Shown: in pieces, positions 26,393 to 34,860 of the stretch | How the letters are laid out: each line of letters opens with the position of its first letter | How positions within the stretch are numbered: position 1 is the first letter of the stretch | Assembly (NCBI GenBank): GCA_002348185.1 | Contig: DDYW01000117.1 | Coordinates: 1-36,895 of the forward strand | DNA from: Candidatus Hydrogenedentes bacterium UBA2224 | GTDB lineage: Bacteria; Hydrogenedentota; Hydrogenedentia; Hydrogenedentales; SLHB01 | Length of the DNA: 36,895 nucleotides | Reading direction: 5' to 3' | Position numbers and translations under genes: made by a program | The notes under the pieces: generated by a model | Told to the model about the DNA's origin: nothing | The model's input: the letters and a program-made list of their open reading frames with translations, nothing else | The model's database searches: none

Positions 26393-27961
26393 GTGAGTAC
26401 GGTGGACAACAGGTGCGCGAGTGCGATCCCGCTCCCGGAGGACAGCCGACCGGAGCGTGAGACGGTCCGCCGTTTTTTCCCCGTGTCGGGCATCGCGCTG
26501 TTTCTGGGCGTGTACCTGGTGTATGACGCCGTCTGCTATACCATGCCCGGCCCGGCAACCGTGCTCGCCTATGCGCAGTGCGGTCTGATCCTGGCCGTTG
26601 CGGTGGTGAATCTGCGCTGGGGAGTCTATTCTTTTATCGTGTCTGTGATCTTCGCCGACGAAATATCCCGTTACCTCTGGGAATTCACCGGCGATTCCGG
26701 CGTGACGAACTTTCTCACGGTCTCCGTGGGCGGTGTCGCCCTCTCCAATCTCGTGGCGGTGGGGCTCATGGCCATCGCCGTGGCGCTGAGCATCCTGCGC
26801 TTCACGCACGCCCCGAAACGCCTCCGGCTTTTGCCCGCCGACTGGGCCATGGTCGCGGTAGGCCTGGTGTATCTCGTTGCCTCGCTCCACGGGTTTCGCA
26901 GTCTTCTGACCGAACCCCGGCTTGCGGTTAACCATCTCAATCTCCCGCTGATGCTGCTCGGCCTCTATTTCATTGTGCGGATATTCTTCAACGAACCCGT
27001 GCTCGCGTTCCATTTCTGGCGGGTGGCGCTTCTCGCCATGGCGGTCAAGGTCCTGGGCTGGACGCTGCTCGCGTTCACGGGCGAAGGCTCCCTGTTCGGG
27101 ACCACCCTGCGCGTGGGGTTCGGCGCCGGCTGGAACCTCTTTGTCTTCGTGTTTCTCCTCGGCACCATCTTCGTGATTCACGGAAACGCGTTTCGCCTGC
27201 TGGACCGCCTGATCGCGGCCGGCCTGGCGATCCTGGCCGGGGGGCTGCTGCTGGTGAATGCCGGCCGCATGTTATGGGTGTTTTCCGCGCTGGGCCTGCT
27301 GATTCTGGTTCTGGTCGATCGGGCCCGCGCCAAGCTCTACATGCTGGGTTTCTCGGGCTTGTGCGCGATCGCGATCGTCTTTCTCGTCACCTTGCTGGGG
27401 GAGGCCATGTTCGACACCATCGCCTCCATGGCCAACACCCTCAAGGTCTGGGAACGCCACGAGATGGAGGCTTCGCATTCCACCATGGTGCGCGTATACG
27501 AGTTTCGCAACATTCACGCCCAGTTGGTCGACCACAATAACCTGCTGCTCGGAGACGGACCGGGAAGCACCTTCACCGACCTCTACCATCCCTTCCCGTT
27601 CGGATTGGATCGCGGCGATTATCCGTTCGAGGAGCAGGAACAGCGGCAGTATCACAATTCACATTCCCTCTTCACGCAGCTCATGCTGCAGGTGGGCTAC
27701 CTCGGGATGACCATTTATCTGGGCGCGTTCGGCGTCGTGTTCCTGATGCTGTACATCGCTTGCCGCCGCCTGAAACATCTGCAGTTTCGCATGCTCGCCC
27801 TGGGAATGTTGTGTTTCCTGCCCTGTCTGGTTTATATGTCGTGGAACTCAAAAGCCAATATGCTGCTGGGCCTTTTCGCCGGCGCCGCGGGAATCCTGAT
27901 GGCCCTGCAACACCAGGAAGCCGTCCAAAGCACCCCGGCTCCGGGCTCGGAGAGCGCATGA
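26393..27961 (+). CDS. O-antigen ligase/polymerase-type membrane protein
   Basis: Integral inner-membrane protein of 522 aa with about 11-12 hydrophobic segments. The long periplasmic loop near residues 365-435 contains GDGPGSTF and, further on, QYHNSHSLFTQLMLQVGYLGM, the His-containing signature of the O-antigen ligase superfamily (WaaL/Wzy type, PF04932-like). It could polymerise repeat units (Wzy) or ligate them to an acceptor; the sequence alone does not distinguish these. Neighbouring Wzx- and Wzz-type genes make Wzy a little more likely. Start GTG 26393 with GAGGA at 26378-26382. The first 25 residues are cytoplasmic and hydrophilic. Confidence 0.86.
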   Translation: MSTVDNRCASAIPLPEDSRPERETVRRFFPVSGIALFLGVYLVYDAVCYTMPGPATVLAYAQCGLILAVAVVNLRWGVYSFIVSVIFADEISRYLWEFTGDSGVTNFLTVSVGGVALSNLVAVGLMAIAVALSILRFTHAPKRLRLLPADWAMVAVGLVYLVASLHGFRSLLTEPRLAVNHLNLPLMLLGLYFIVRIFFNEPVLAFHFWRVALLAMAVKVLGWTLLAFTGEGSLFGTTLRVGFGAGWNLFVFVFLLGTIFVIHGNAFRLLDRLIAAGLAILAGGLLLVNAGRMLWVFSALGLLILVLVDRARAKLYMLGFSGLCAIAIVFLVTLLGEAMFDTIASMANTLKVWERHEMEASHSTMVRVYEFRNIHAQLVDHNNLLLGDGPGSTFTDLYHPFPFGLDRGDYPFEEQEQRQYHNSHSLFTQLMLQVGYLGMTIYLGAFGVVFLMLYIACRRLKHLQFRMLALGMLCFLPCLVYMSWNSKANMLLGLFAGAAGILMALQHQEAVQSTPAPGSESA

Positions 27962-28091
27962 AGGGGCCTGCTTCCCAAAGAAAACGCCCGGGGAGGCCGG
28001 CACGGCAGGCCGTCTGTTGCGCGCTCAGTTCAACCCGCATGAAGATTCGACGTAAACCATGGCATGCGCACACCAACGCCGCGAGGAACTC

Positions 28092-29042
28092 ATGACCGCA
28101 GATCATCCAATTCTGGTAACGGGGGCGCATCGATCAGGAACAACCTGGGCCGGGAAAATGCTCTGCGCGGGCAACGAAGCCTACTATGTGTTTGAGCCGT
28201 TTGACGTGGCGAAAGACGCCGGACTCGAAGGACCCCGCTGGATGCCCGACGATCTTCCGTACATGTTCTATCACATCCCCGTGAACAGCCCCTCCGAATA
28301 CGAGCCCGCCCTGCGCCGCGCCGTCGAGCTGCGCTATCCGCTCCTGCGCAACCTCACGCGCATCCGCACCCCGCGCCATGGCGGCCGCCTCTGCAAAGAC
28401 GCGCTTTCAAGCCAGTTTGCCCGCCTTGCCGGGAGACGGCCCCTTCTCAAAGACCCCATCGCCCTGTTCAGCGCCGAATGGCTCGCCCAGACGTTCGACA
28501 TGAAGGTCGTGGTGATGATCCGCCACCCCGCCGGGTTCGCCTCCAGCATCAAACGCCTCAACTGGCACTTCAACTTCGCCAACTTCACCGGACAACCGGC
28601 CCTCATGGACGGCCTGCTCGCCCCGTACAAAGACCAAATCCTCGAATATGCGCGCCAGCCCCGCGACATCATCGACCAGGCCATCCTCGTCTGGAATGCC
28701 ATGTATTCGGTCGTCCGGCGCTACCAGGAAACCCACCCCGACTGGTTCTTCGTCACCCACGAACGCCTCGCCGCGGACCCGCTCGCCGAATTCAAACCGC
28801 TCTACGACTATTGCGGCCTCACGTGGAACGCCCGCGCCGAATCCATCATCGCCGCGCATTCCGGCAACGACAATCCCCGCGACGTCGCCCCCGAAAATTA
28901 CCGCGCCATCCGGCGGGATAGCCAGGCCGCCGCCAAAACCTGGAAACACCGTCTTGAGGCAGACGAGGCCGAGCGCATCCTCGCGGGCACCCGCCGCGTC
29001 GCGTCGCATTTTTACCCTGAGGAGGAACTGGATGGCCACTGA
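28092..29042 (+). CDS. PAPS-dependent sulfotransferase family protein
   Basis: Predicted cytoplasmic enzyme of 316 aa that would transfer sulfate from PAPS to an acceptor, perhaps a sugar of the locus polysaccharide. The 5'-phosphosulfate loop is visible near the N-terminus (TGAHRSGTTWAGK, residues 10-22) and the 3'-phosphate-binding segment as IRHPAGFASSIKR, with R144 and S151/S152. The remaining helices, including VWNAMYSVVRRYQE and the VTHERLAADPLAEFKPLYDYCGL segment, fit the sulfotransferase fold. Start ATG 28092 follows GAGGA; an ATG at 28059 would add 11 residues but lacks a site. The 130-base gap from the preceding gene holds nothing I can support. The next gene overlaps its end by 11 bases. 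Confidence 0.87.
   Translation: MTADHPILVTGAHRSGTTWAGKMLCAGNEAYYVFEPFDVAKDAGLEGPRWMPDDLPYMFYHIPVNSPSEYEPALRRAVELRYPLLRNLTRIRTPRHGGRLCKDALSSQFARLAGRRPLLKDPIALFSAEWLAQTFDMKVVVMIRHPAGFASSIKRLNWHFNFANFTGQPALMDGLLAPYKDQILEYARQPRDIIDQAILVWNAMYSVVRRYQETHPDWFFVTHERLAADPLAEFKPLYDYCGLTWNARAESIIAAHSGNDNPRDVAPENYRAIRRDSQAAAKTWKHRLEADEAERILAGTRRVASHFYPEEELDGH
29020..29025 (+). promoter_or_regulatory. Ribosome binding site for the overlapping lipoprotein gene
   Basis: AGGAGG inside the last codons of the sulfotransferase gene, six bases before ATG 29032. It fixes the start of the overlapping gene, whose frame is otherwise open far upstream. Confidence 0.75.
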
Positions 29043-29631
29043 ACCCGTTACTCTCGGCCGCAGCATCGCCTGCTCAGGCGTCGTTCTCGCCATCCTCCTG
29101 GCACCGGGGTGTGGCGTGGACCGTGATACCCTCGCTACTCCAACACGGTACAACAACCCCGCGATCGTCCCCGAGGAGATCTCGCTGTTTTTTAATCAAG
29201 ACTTTGAAACCGTCGAGGCGGGACGGCCAGTCGAGTGGGTGCCACGCAAGAACCATGAAGACAAGGTTTCCGTGGTTCAGGAGAGCGCCTACTCGGGCAA
29301 GAATGCTCTGTGCATCGACTACGGTCCCGAGTGGTACTTTGTTTCACAGGCAGCAAGCATCGATCCCGGCCTCGTGGCCGGCAAAGTGCTCACAGTGACC
29401 GCGATGGTCAAAACGGAGGGGGCCCCATTGGCCACCGTGAATCTGTCTCTGGACGGCTTTTACCAGTTTTCCTCTGCAAGAGCCCCCAGCAATGGCAGAT
29501 GGAACAAGGTCGAAGTCTCGTGCCTGGTTCCCGCTTGGTGGCCCGGCCCCACAGTCACGTTGACGTTGAATACCGGGAGCGCCCCTGCCGGACCGGTCCT
29601 CTTTGACGATATCCATGTCCATGTTAAATGA
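29032..29631 (+). CDS. Small putative lipoprotein with a carbohydrate-binding-like beta domain
   Basis: A 199-aa protein, family not recognised. The N-terminal signal (hydrophobic 12-24) ends in an imperfect lipobox APGC with Cys27, suggesting lipid anchoring. The body (about 55-199) is beta-rich with the pattern of a galactose-binding/jelly-roll module: NQDFETVEAGRPVEWVP, SAYSGKNALCIDYG, VTAMVKTEGAPLATVNLSLDG, then VLFDDIHVHVK at the end, as in many carbohydrate-binding CBM-like folds. The start overlaps the sulfotransferase stop by 11 bases, so the two are translationally coupled. It is the last plus-strand gene; the convergent GT-C gene ends only 25 bases away with no clear terminator between. 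A periplasmic or outer-membrane glycan-handling role is possible. Confidence 0.75.
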   Translation: MATEPVTLGRSIACSGVVLAILLAPGCGVDRDTLATPTRYNNPAIVPEEISLFFNQDFETVEAGRPVEWVPRKNHEDKVSVVQESAYSGKNALCIDYGPEWYFVSQAASIDPGLVAGKVLTVTAMVKTEGAPLATVNLSLDGFYQFSSARAPSNGRWNKVEVSCLVPAWWPGPTVTLTLNTGSAPAGPVLFDDIHVHVK

Positions 29632-29656
29632 AAAATCAGCGCTGAGAGTCCCACCT

Positions 29657-31771
29657 TTAGGTTCCCTGCTGGTATTCCAGAACCCAGAAGTGAAGAGGGA
29701 CCTCGTGCACCCGCAAGGCCAGACGTAATGCCGCTTCCGGGATGGTGGCTTTGCAGGAAATGACTACGTACCGAATCTTGTGTTTCTTGATCTGTTTTGC
29801 CAGTGCCGTCTCGTCGCTAAGGACCTCGTACCCAATGAAATGGACGGCTCGTGCGCCAATGGGTTCAGAGACTTGTCCAATCAACAGTCGATTCAAGACC
29901 GGCTCATCCATCGAATGCAATGCGACGGCATCCGTACCGCGCAGAATCTCATCAAAGATACTGCAGCTCAGCGGGGGTTGGATGTATCCAATCGGGTCAT
30001 GCCAGTAGAACGTTCGCGCAACCCGGAGTGGAGCCTCGCGAAACGGCGGCCAGTCAAGGCCGGTCGCGTATGAATACGACACTGCACCCCACCAAACCGC
30101 GCAATACACTGCTTCAAACACCATAAGCCCAACACAAAACAACACCCAGAGACGTGGAAGCACGCGCCATGGATTTCGCCAGCGCATTGTCGAGGAAAGA
30201 GTCTGCTGGGCGGCGAAGAAAAAGCACGGCAGACCCAGCCCGTATATCCAGTAGCTGTATCGTGCCCTGCCCGAGCCGGGGATTAAATGCAAAGCAAGGG
30301 TGCCAAACAGAAGTAGGAGCAACAACCATGTAAGTACGAAGGCTGCCTGACTCGGCGCTCGGGTTCGGATGTCTCTCCATAGCTGCCCTGCCTGGCAGAG
30401 GAGCACATACGCAATACCCGGCAACGCCCCCAGAAGCCACAGATACCCCCATCCTCCGTACCAGTTGGGAATGGCCTTAACGCTCTTGGGCCAGTGCTGC
30501 TCCTTCGGGCCGAATCCTCCTTGAAGCCAGAGTTTTGCGAGAGGGAACTTTGCATTAGATGCTGCAGTTTCTGTTGTCTGATCGTGCGGAAAAAGCACAT
30601 GGCCCGCGACCGAAATTTTTGCCGGCCACATCGGGTTGCCGTGACGTACCCAGTTCCTGAAATACCAATATCCGCCGACCGCGATACCGCACAAGGCAAT
30701 CAATGACAAGAAGAGAATCCCTTTCAGGAAAAACCGTCTGCGCACCAGAGAACTGGGGTTTTCCAGCGCCAGGGCAGGACGAAGACGTACAGGACAGACG
30801 ACGACCAGGAGGAACAGCGAGGTAAGCCAGACTCCACAGCAGGCCACCAATATCGGGCCGGAGAGCTTAGAGCCCAACGTTAGACCCATTGCGCAGCCCA
30901 CAGGCCCCGCAAAGAGCCATTCCAACCGGAATCGCTGAAACCCTTTGATCATATGGACCGCAAGGGCCATCATCGCGATGACAGCACCGGCATACGCAGC
31001 GTCAATCTTTGTTGTCGGCAGCTGCTGTATAGTAACGGGGAGCAAGGCGAAACACGCCCCCGCTGCCAACGCGAGCCGCGAGTTGACCCCCAGAACGCGC
31101 GCAAGATAAGCCATGCCCAGCATGGCCAGCGGCGCATACAGGAAACCGCCGATAGAGGCGAGATGCGAGTTGTCAAAAGCCTGAATGATGGTCCAGGCAC
31201 ACGCCTCCACTCCAAATGGAAAACCATTGAAAACCATCGACGTAAAGCGCAACCAGGCGCTGAGCCCCTCAACGCCCAGTTCCGGATCGTGCTCGACGAA
31301 ACTGATGTAGCCGTTCTGGGCCCAAAAATTCATGACCGGAAAGTGATAAGCGGGACCGTCCCAGGAAAAATCCGGCTTGAGCCACATTTGCACCGCCATA
31401 AACAGCAACACCATTGCGGCAATGCTCGCTACCGCAATCGCCAGACTTCTGGCTGCCCGTGAGTCTTCGCCAGCATCAGCCTCAGAGATCGGTTCTCTGT
31501 CCCTCAGAACGCGCCATTGCATGATTCCGAAAAAACCGGACGCCATAAGGATGAGGATGGCCACGATTTGCGTAACCGGGATTCTGAGCAGGCTGCACCC
31601 AATGACCAGCACCTGAATACCCGCAAAGGCAACGGCGTACGCGGCGAGCAGGCGCAGGATGCCGTCTGGATGCCCCAGGCGCAGGATGTCTGCCGCGGCT
31701 TTCCACTTCGTGAGAATAGTGACTCTAAGCCGGCCTCGAACCAGATCCTTTTTCGCGGTGCAATGTGCCAC
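29657..31771 (-). CDS. GT-C type membrane glycosyltransferase (ArnT/PMT-like)
   Basis: A 704-aa polytopic membrane protein (about 11-12 hydrophobic segments) with a C-terminal soluble portion. The first large loop carries KPDFSWDGPAYHFPVMNFW (D134 and D138), the position where GT-C enzymes keep their catalytic acidic residue. A WYFRNWVRHGNPMWP segment later is also typical of this group. It probably transfers a sugar from a polyprenyl-phosphate carrier on the periplasmic side. Donor and acceptor are unknown. Start GTG 31771 with AGGAAG upstream. It lies 11 bases downstream of a short GT-C-like frame. Codon use and base composition here are less GC-rich than in the first 29 kb. Confidence 0.8.
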   Translation of the reverse strand: MAHCTAKKDLVRGRLRVTILTKWKAAADILRLGHPDGILRLLAAYAVAFAGIQVLVIGCSLLRIPVTQIVAILILMASGFFGIMQWRVLRDREPISEADAGEDSRAARSLAIAVASIAAMVLLFMAVQMWLKPDFSWDGPAYHFPVMNFWAQNGYISFVEHDPELGVEGLSAWLRFTSMVFNGFPFGVEACAWTIIQAFDNSHLASIGGFLYAPLAMLGMAYLARVLGVNSRLALAAGACFALLPVTIQQLPTTKIDAAYAGAVIAMMALAVHMIKGFQRFRLEWLFAGPVGCAMGLTLGSKLSGPILVACCGVWLTSLFLLVVVCPVRLRPALALENPSSLVRRRFFLKGILFLSLIALCGIAVGGYWYFRNWVRHGNPMWPAKISVAGHVLFPHDQTTETAASNAKFPLAKLWLQGGFGPKEQHWPKSVKAIPNWYGGWGYLWLLGALPGIAYVLLCQAGQLWRDIRTRAPSQAAFVLTWLLLLLLFGTLALHLIPGSGRARYSYWIYGLGLPCFFFAAQQTLSSTMRWRNPWRVLPRLWVLFCVGLMVFEAVYCAVWWGAVSYSYATGLDWPPFREAPLRVARTFYWHDPIGYIQPPLSCSIFDEILRGTDAVALHSMDEPVLNRLLIGQVSEPIGARAVHFIGYEVLSDETALAKQIKKHKIRYVVISCKATIPEAALRLALRVHEVPLHFWVLEYQQGT

Positions 31772-31782
31772 AACGAGTCTTC

Positions 31783-32220
31783 CTACATCCGTAATCCAAA
31801 CGCGCGCTTGCTCCAGAAACGCAGCATCGTCACTTCAAAGACGAACATGGCAGCGGTTGCCACGGCGGCGCCCAGGATGCCGAAATAGGGCGTGTTTGTA
31901 CACGAAATGCCGTCGAGGGTGTTCCACCCCAAGGTGGTCGTCATAACGCTGCCCAGATACAACAACGGTGGGTAAAACCATGAATAGGCCTTTGTGACGG
32001 CCACGATCATCGACGCCGGGCTTTCGCCGCGGCTACTGTTCACGGCATTGATATGATTTCGCGTATGGCTGATGTGCCAAGTCTCGTCGTGGCTGCAGAG
32101 ATGGTGGTCATTGATAAGCCACCACACATTCGAGACAATGTGCCCGGTCAACAACCGCAGAAGGGCCGTCAGCACCGCGACTGTCGGACGCCTCTTAATT
32201 GTCTCGGTGGGATTCCGCAT
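31783..32220 (-). CDS. Short membrane protein resembling a truncated GT-C N-terminus
   Basis: A 145-aa frame (ATG 32220; longer starts at 32238 and 32256 also possible), with three hydrophobic segments. The loop NDHHLCSHDETWHISHTRNH resembles the first periplasmic loop of GT-C glycosyltransferases, where an Asp-Glu pair is catalytic. A second hydrophobic hairpin and a last segment (YFGILGAAVATAAMFVFEVTM) follow, and the frame ends after WSKRAFGLRM. The rest of a GT-C protein is missing: the downstream 704-aa gene has its own complete N-terminus. It could be a decayed remnant or a small accessory subunit. It overlaps the end of the upstream flippase-like gene by 26 bases, suggesting coupled translation, which slightly favours a working gene. 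Confidence 0.5.
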   Translation of the reverse strand: MRNPTETIKRRPTVAVLTALLRLLTGHIVSNVWWLINDHHLCSHDETWHISHTRNHINAVNSSRGESPASMIVAVTKAYSWFYPPLLYLGSVMTTTLGWNTLDGISCTNTPYFGILGAAVATAAMFVFEVTMLRFWSKRAFGLRM

Positions 32221-33178
32221 GTACCGCCCCGGGTTCATCTTCAATTTCCAGCACATCGTTCTTTGCCGTGGTTAAGGGATATCGCTTGTCCAGTGCTACG
32301 AATACCCCCGCCAGAAGCAGCTCCGTGATGTTCACAACCAGCCGTATCACCAATGCTCCGACGACAACCGCGGGTTTCGGCAGGAAGGCCGACAGAACCA
32401 GGTACAGCACGCCTTCGGTGACACCGAGACCTTGGGGTGCAAAGAAAGCTGCCATACCAACGAGCCCGGCTGCAAAGAATGTCCCGGTTGTAACAAGATA
32501 GTAGCGGAATTCGATGGGCGTCAAACCGCGTAGCAGGAGAAAGAAGGCCAGCCCGTGAATCAGACATCCAAGGCATTTGGCAGCCACGAAACCCAGCATC
32601 TTCGGAAACGTGGGGAAATACTCCAGGGGAGCCCGGCCTGCTATGCGAAACACTGCATTCATCGTTGGCTTGAGAATTGGCGGATACAGACAAAGTAGAA
32701 ACAAAGGCGTGAGGGCAAGGGCCACATAACGCACAAAAGGCGGAATGAGTCCCTTTGCTGCCGTAACACCTGCCAGCACGATAAGTCCGGCGCCGGCCCA
32801 CGAGGAGACATAATCAACGCCCATGGCCATCGTAATAGCTCGCCTTGAGTGGCCGTTGTATTCCTTGAAGCGCATCATAATCAGGGTGACTTTGCCAGGC
32901 ACATAGCGTCCCAGGCGAGACAGAAAATAGGCTTTACCCGACCGCGCCAGAGGCATACGGATGCCAAAAGAGGCTGCAATGAGAACCCAGTTCAGGAACT
33001 GAGTCAGATGGCCCAGGAATGCGCAAAGGAATGCCACAATCAGAGAGGCGGGCTGCAGCGTGAAGTCTTCCGCGCTGATCTGTGCGATAGCTCTTGCCAT
33101 GGCGTAGCCCACGACTATAAGCACGCCGACAAGCACCAGCCGCCACAGCCATTTCGATTCCCAAAGCGCGCGAAGCAC
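32195..33178 (-). CDS. Lysylphosphatidylglycerol synthase TM-region / flippase-like membrane protein
   Basis: A 327-aa polytopic inner-membrane protein (about 7-8 hydrophobic segments) of the LPG_synthase_TM/UPF0104 type. It shows SRLGRYVPGKV near residue 90 and APQGLGVTEGVLY near 248, both hallmark segments of the family. The MprF synthase domain is absent, so this is the stand-alone flippase-like form often found in polysaccharide loci. Start GTG 33178 follows the methyltransferase stop by three bases. A role in moving a lipid-linked intermediate is inferred from context. The charged tail (KNDVLEIEDEPGAV) is cytoplasmic or periplasmic and has no known motif. Confidence 0.82.
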   Translation of the reverse strand: MLRALWESKWLWRLVLVGVLIVVGYAMARAIAQISAEDFTLQPASLIVAFLCAFLGHLTQFLNWVLIAASFGIRMPLARSGKAYFLSRLGRYVPGKVTLIMMRFKEYNGHSRRAITMAMGVDYVSSWAGAGLIVLAGVTAAKGLIPPFVRYVALALTPLFLLCLYPPILKPTMNAVFRIAGRAPLEYFPTFPKMLGFVAAKCLGCLIHGLAFFLLLRGLTPIEFRYYLVTTGTFFAAGLVGMAAFFAPQGLGVTEGVLYLVLSAFLPKPAVVVGALVIRLVVNITELLLAGVFVALDKRYPLTTAKNDVLEIEDEPGAVHAESHRDN

Positions 33179-33181
33179 GTC

Positions 33182-33745
33182 CTATTCCCTCTTTTTCGCT
33201 ATTGCAATGGTCTGGTAGCACCACGGACGCGGAAAAGGCACCAGCCCAAATGGCGATTGAATTCCCCCGGAGAGAAGCCGCACGTCAGTGAACCCTGCCC
33301 GCTCCAACATCCGAATCAACCAGCGCTGCGGGTAGAGACACACGTGATGCCTGGTGTAGAAGAAGCGCCGCGACAACGTGAGTGTGAGAAGCCGTTCCCA
33401 CGGAGAGTTGGGATTGGGCGTCGACAAAACGAGGATTCCGCCACGTTTCAAGGTATCCAGGCTGTTTCGCAAGAAGCGAATTGGGTCCTCCAAGTGCTCG
33501 AGCAGTTCGCCCGCATGGATTGCATCAAAAGACTCCGGCTCAAAGGGATGGGGAAGATTCATAACATCGCCCTCGAAAGCTCCCGTATAATTCGCGGGAG
33601 GTTCTGGTCGCTCCAAGTCGAGGCCAATTACCTCGGGGTTGTGCAGATACGGGTTCGGCTGCTGAGCCCACCCGAGATCCAATACGCGGCCTTTTCCTTC
33701 GCAGAGGTGGGCGAGTTTCCTTATTCTGTAGCCTTCGAACGACAT
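33182..33745 (-). CDS. SAM-dependent methyltransferase (type 11-like)
   Basis: Predicted class I methyltransferase of 187 aa, substrate unknown. The Rossmann order is visible: VLDLGWAQQPNPYL (motif I region), VIGLDLERPE (acidic end of strand 2), FEGDVMNLPHPFEPESFDAI and AGELLEHLEDPIRFLRN (the usual EHLEDP helix), then GGILVLSTPNP. The glycine-rich GxGxG of motif I is replaced by GWAQQPN, which is unusual but known in some relatives. Start ATG 33745, 23 bases after the WecB stop. A role in capping or decorating the glycan is likely from context, but the acceptor cannot be read. Confidence 0.85.
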   Translation of the reverse strand: MSFEGYRIRKLAHLCEGKGRVLDLGWAQQPNPYLHNPEVIGLDLERPEPPANYTGAFEGDVMNLPHPFEPESFDAIHAGELLEHLEDPIRFLRNSLDTLKRGGILVLSTPNPNSPWERLLTLTLSRRFFYTRHHVCLYPQRWLIRMLERAGFTDVRLLSGGIQSPFGLVPFPRPWCYQTIAIAKKRE

Positions 33746-33768
33746 GGTTCAGGGTTTGCTCCCGGGTT

Positions 33769-34860
33769 TCAGTCTTGGACAAGAGCGTTCACGATTCGCT
33801 CCGCGGCATGTCCGTCCCACAGCTTCGGCGGTTGATATGCCGCCCGGTCGAACGCCTGTGCCGTCTGCAGTGCGCGGCGAATCTTGTTTATCGACAGCCC
33901 AGTCAGGACGTTTGTGCCCTCGGAGATGGTTATCGGACGCTCGGTGTTCTCGCGCAGGGTTATGCATGGAATACCGAGCCACGTAGTCTCCTCTTGCAGG
34001 CCGCCGGAGTCCGTGAGGACACAGGAGGCATGAGATACAAGATTGAGAAATTCGAAATAACCCAGAGGCTGAGTCATGTGAAAGCGGGGGAGGGCCATAA
34101 TACGACTCAGTAGCCCGAACCGCTCCAGATTTGCCCGGGTCCGCGGGTGGATGGGCAAGACTACATGAAATACCTCGCAGGTTTCCTCCAGAACGCTCAG
34201 CACCTGAAGTAGAGTCTCCTCTGTGTCCACGTTCGACGGCCGGTGTACAGTAACAGCCGCGTATTTCTTCCCGGAAAGTCCGAGTCTCGCAGCGGCATTT
34301 GTTGCTTTGATGGCTGGCAGACATGCAGCCAGCGAATCGATCATCACGTTTCCAACCAGAACAGCATGCTGGTTTTCGCGCAAACCTTCATTCTGGAGGT
34401 TTTCCATGCCCGAGGGTTCGCTGACAAACAGAAACTCCGAAATCCTGTCCACCAGCAGACGGTTGATTTCCTCAGGCATAGACATATCAAAGCTGCGCAA
34501 CCCGGCCTCGACGTGTGCTATGCGGATCCCGAGTTTCGCGCCGGTCAGAGCGGCCGCCAAGGTCGAATTCACATCGCCCACGACGAGTACCAAATCCGGG
34601 CGGTCTTCCAGCATCAAATCCTCGAGCCGAGTCATGACCTCGGCAGTTTGACGCGCATGAGTCCCCGAGCCGACATTGAGGCAATGGTGGGGTATGGGAA
34701 TATCCAATTGTTCGAACAATAGACCAGACATTACCCGATCATAATGCTGCCCCGTGTGTACGAGAACCGCCTCGAATTCGGATACATCTTTCATAGCACG
34801 CAGAATGGGGGCAATCTTGATGAAATTCGGGCGTGCACCGACGATGTTGAAAACGCGCAT
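33769..34860 (-). CDS. wecB: UDP-N-acetylglucosamine 2-epimerase (non-hydrolysing)
   Basis: Converts UDP-GlcNAc to UDP-ManNAc in the cytoplasm. The 363 aa match the family. Characteristic residues are visible: N-terminal GARPNFIKIAP, D96 in VVGDVNST, E118 in HVEAGLRS, E131 in PEEINR, H206 in TVHRPSNVD, and DSGGLQEE at 284-291. The UDP- and active-site elements are therefore present. Its start overlaps the stop of the upstream DUF354 gene by one base (TAATG), so translation is coupled. No UDP-ManNAc dehydrogenase (wecC) is in the window. UDP-GlcNAc could be supplied by the fusion enzyme at 22236-24704 if that acts on GlcNAc; this is inference. Confidence 0.95.
   Translation of the reverse strand: MRVFNIVGARPNFIKIAPILRAMKDVSEFEAVLVHTGQHYDRVMSGLLFEQLDIPIPHHCLNVGSGTHARQTAEVMTRLEDLMLEDRPDLVLVVGDVNSTLAAALTGAKLGIRIAHVEAGLRSFDMSMPEEINRLLVDRISEFLFVSEPSGMENLQNEGLRENQHAVLVGNVMIDSLAACLPAIKATNAAARLGLSGKKYAAVTVHRPSNVDTEETLLQVLSVLEETCEVFHVVLPIHPRTRANLERFGLLSRIMALPRFHMTQPLGYFEFLNLVSHASCVLTDSGGLQEETTWLGIPCITLRENTERPITISEGTNVLTGLSINKIRRALQTAQAFDRAAYQPPKLWDGHAAERIVNALVQD

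Noticed and set aside
31771..31783. Frameshift joining the short GT-C-like frame to the 704-aa GT-C gene
   Set aside because: The 704-aa protein has its own complete N-terminal loop and a plausible ribosome binding site, so joining them would give two N-termini.
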